This document shows positions 63,977 to 64,000 of a DNA stretch of 64,000 nt, piece by piece. Origin of the DNA: Mesorhizobium loti (GTDB lineage: Bacteria; Pseudomonadota; Alphaproteobacteria; Rhizobiales; Rhizobiaceae). The notes beneath the pieces were generated by a model that was not told where the DNA came from, searched no databases, and saw nothing but the letters and a program-made list of their open reading frames with translations. Made by a program: the position numbers and the translations under genes. Location: the NCBI GenBank assembly GCA_014189435.1, contig CP050293.1, positions 2,981,001 through 3,045,000 of the forward strand. Direction: 5' to 3'. Position 1 is the stretch's first letter; the number at the start of each line of letters is the position of its first letter.

Positions 63977-64000
63977 GCACGCAGCGGCCAATGGTCGAGG
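63973..64000 (+). CDS. Start of the next gene, probably the ABC ATP-binding protein, cut by the window end
   Basis: Nine codons (MSTQRPMVE) are visible after an ATG that overlaps the permease stop by 4 bases. Position in the operon suggests the amino acid transporter ATPase. The family cannot be confirmed from so few residues. Confidence 0.6.

Noticed and set aside
1..64000. CRISPR arrays, rRNA genes and intact insertion sequences
   Set aside because: No regularly spaced direct repeats, rRNA segments or transposase frames were seen in the window.

Overview
The window is high-GC DNA that is almost fully coding. It looks like the chromosome of an alphaproteobacterium in the Rhizobiales, most likely Mesorhizobium or a close relative. 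This rests on the gene content: an adenosylcobalamin-dependent ribonucleotide reductase of about 1260 residues, a double cold-shock-domain protein, small DUF982, DUF2188, DUF1127 and PilZ proteins, many LysR-regulated ABC transporters, and short palindromic intergenic repeats of the kind scattered through rhizobial genomes. The genus is an inference from recall, not from a search. No rRNA, CRISPR array, integrase or intact insertion sequence was seen. There is one tRNA, tRNA-Leu(TAA).

Layout. 0.1-1.7 kb: cysE and an HD-type hydrolase. 1.7-8.6 kb: a LysR regulator divergent from a long operon of an NMT1/SsuA-type ABC importer, two SDR dehydrogenases, a creatininase-family amidohydrolase and an agmatinase-family ureohydrolase. 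The intergenic region holds a perfect 14-bp-arm palindrome. This is the best candidate for an undescribed catabolic system, probably for a guanidino or cyclic amide compound. 8.7-13.6 kb: housekeeping genes (hydrolase, DUF192, double cold-shock protein, glyoxalase I, DUF2218, DUF1697, ilvA). 14.0-16.4 kb: two tandem paralogous lipoprotein hydrolases. 16.5-21.1 kb: adenine deaminase, a porin-like beta-barrel protein, tRNA-Leu, a PilZ protein and a NUDIX hydrolase.

21.2-30 kb: an Old Yellow Enzyme, then a polyamine- or amino-alcohol-type cluster on the minus strand (Tat-exported binding protein, ATPase, two permeases, iron-containing alcohol dehydrogenase, glutamine-synthetase-like ligase). It is divergent from a LuxR-type regulator whose C-terminus is broken by one extra A. 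30-38.7 kb: small stress-type proteins, a membrane-anchored hydrolase, a molybdopterin-domain protein, a universal stress protein, a LysR/PLP-decarboxylase divergent pair with a duplicated dyad operator, a purine phosphoribosyltransferase, a NUDIX hydrolase and a second PilZ protein. 39.4-43.2 kb: nrdJ, preceded by NrdR-box-like sites.

43.4-44.8 kb: a small AT-rich islet with a 54-residue protein, an XRE regulator and an ImmA/IrrE-type peptidase. 44.9-48.8 kb: exported proteins of unknown function, a MITE-like inverted-repeat element, a frameshifted DUF3592 gene, a 37-residue membrane peptide and a methyltransferase. 48.8-60.7 kb: mixed genes (LysR, GH25 lysozyme, DUF1402, DedA, phosphodiester glycosidase, UppP, GNAT, GFA, 2OG-Fe(II) oxygenase, hydrolase, AHSA1, ParB-like protein, thioesterase) with a second, about 188-bp inverted-repeat element. 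60.7-64 kb: a LysR regulator divergent from a polar amino acid ABC importer that runs off the window.
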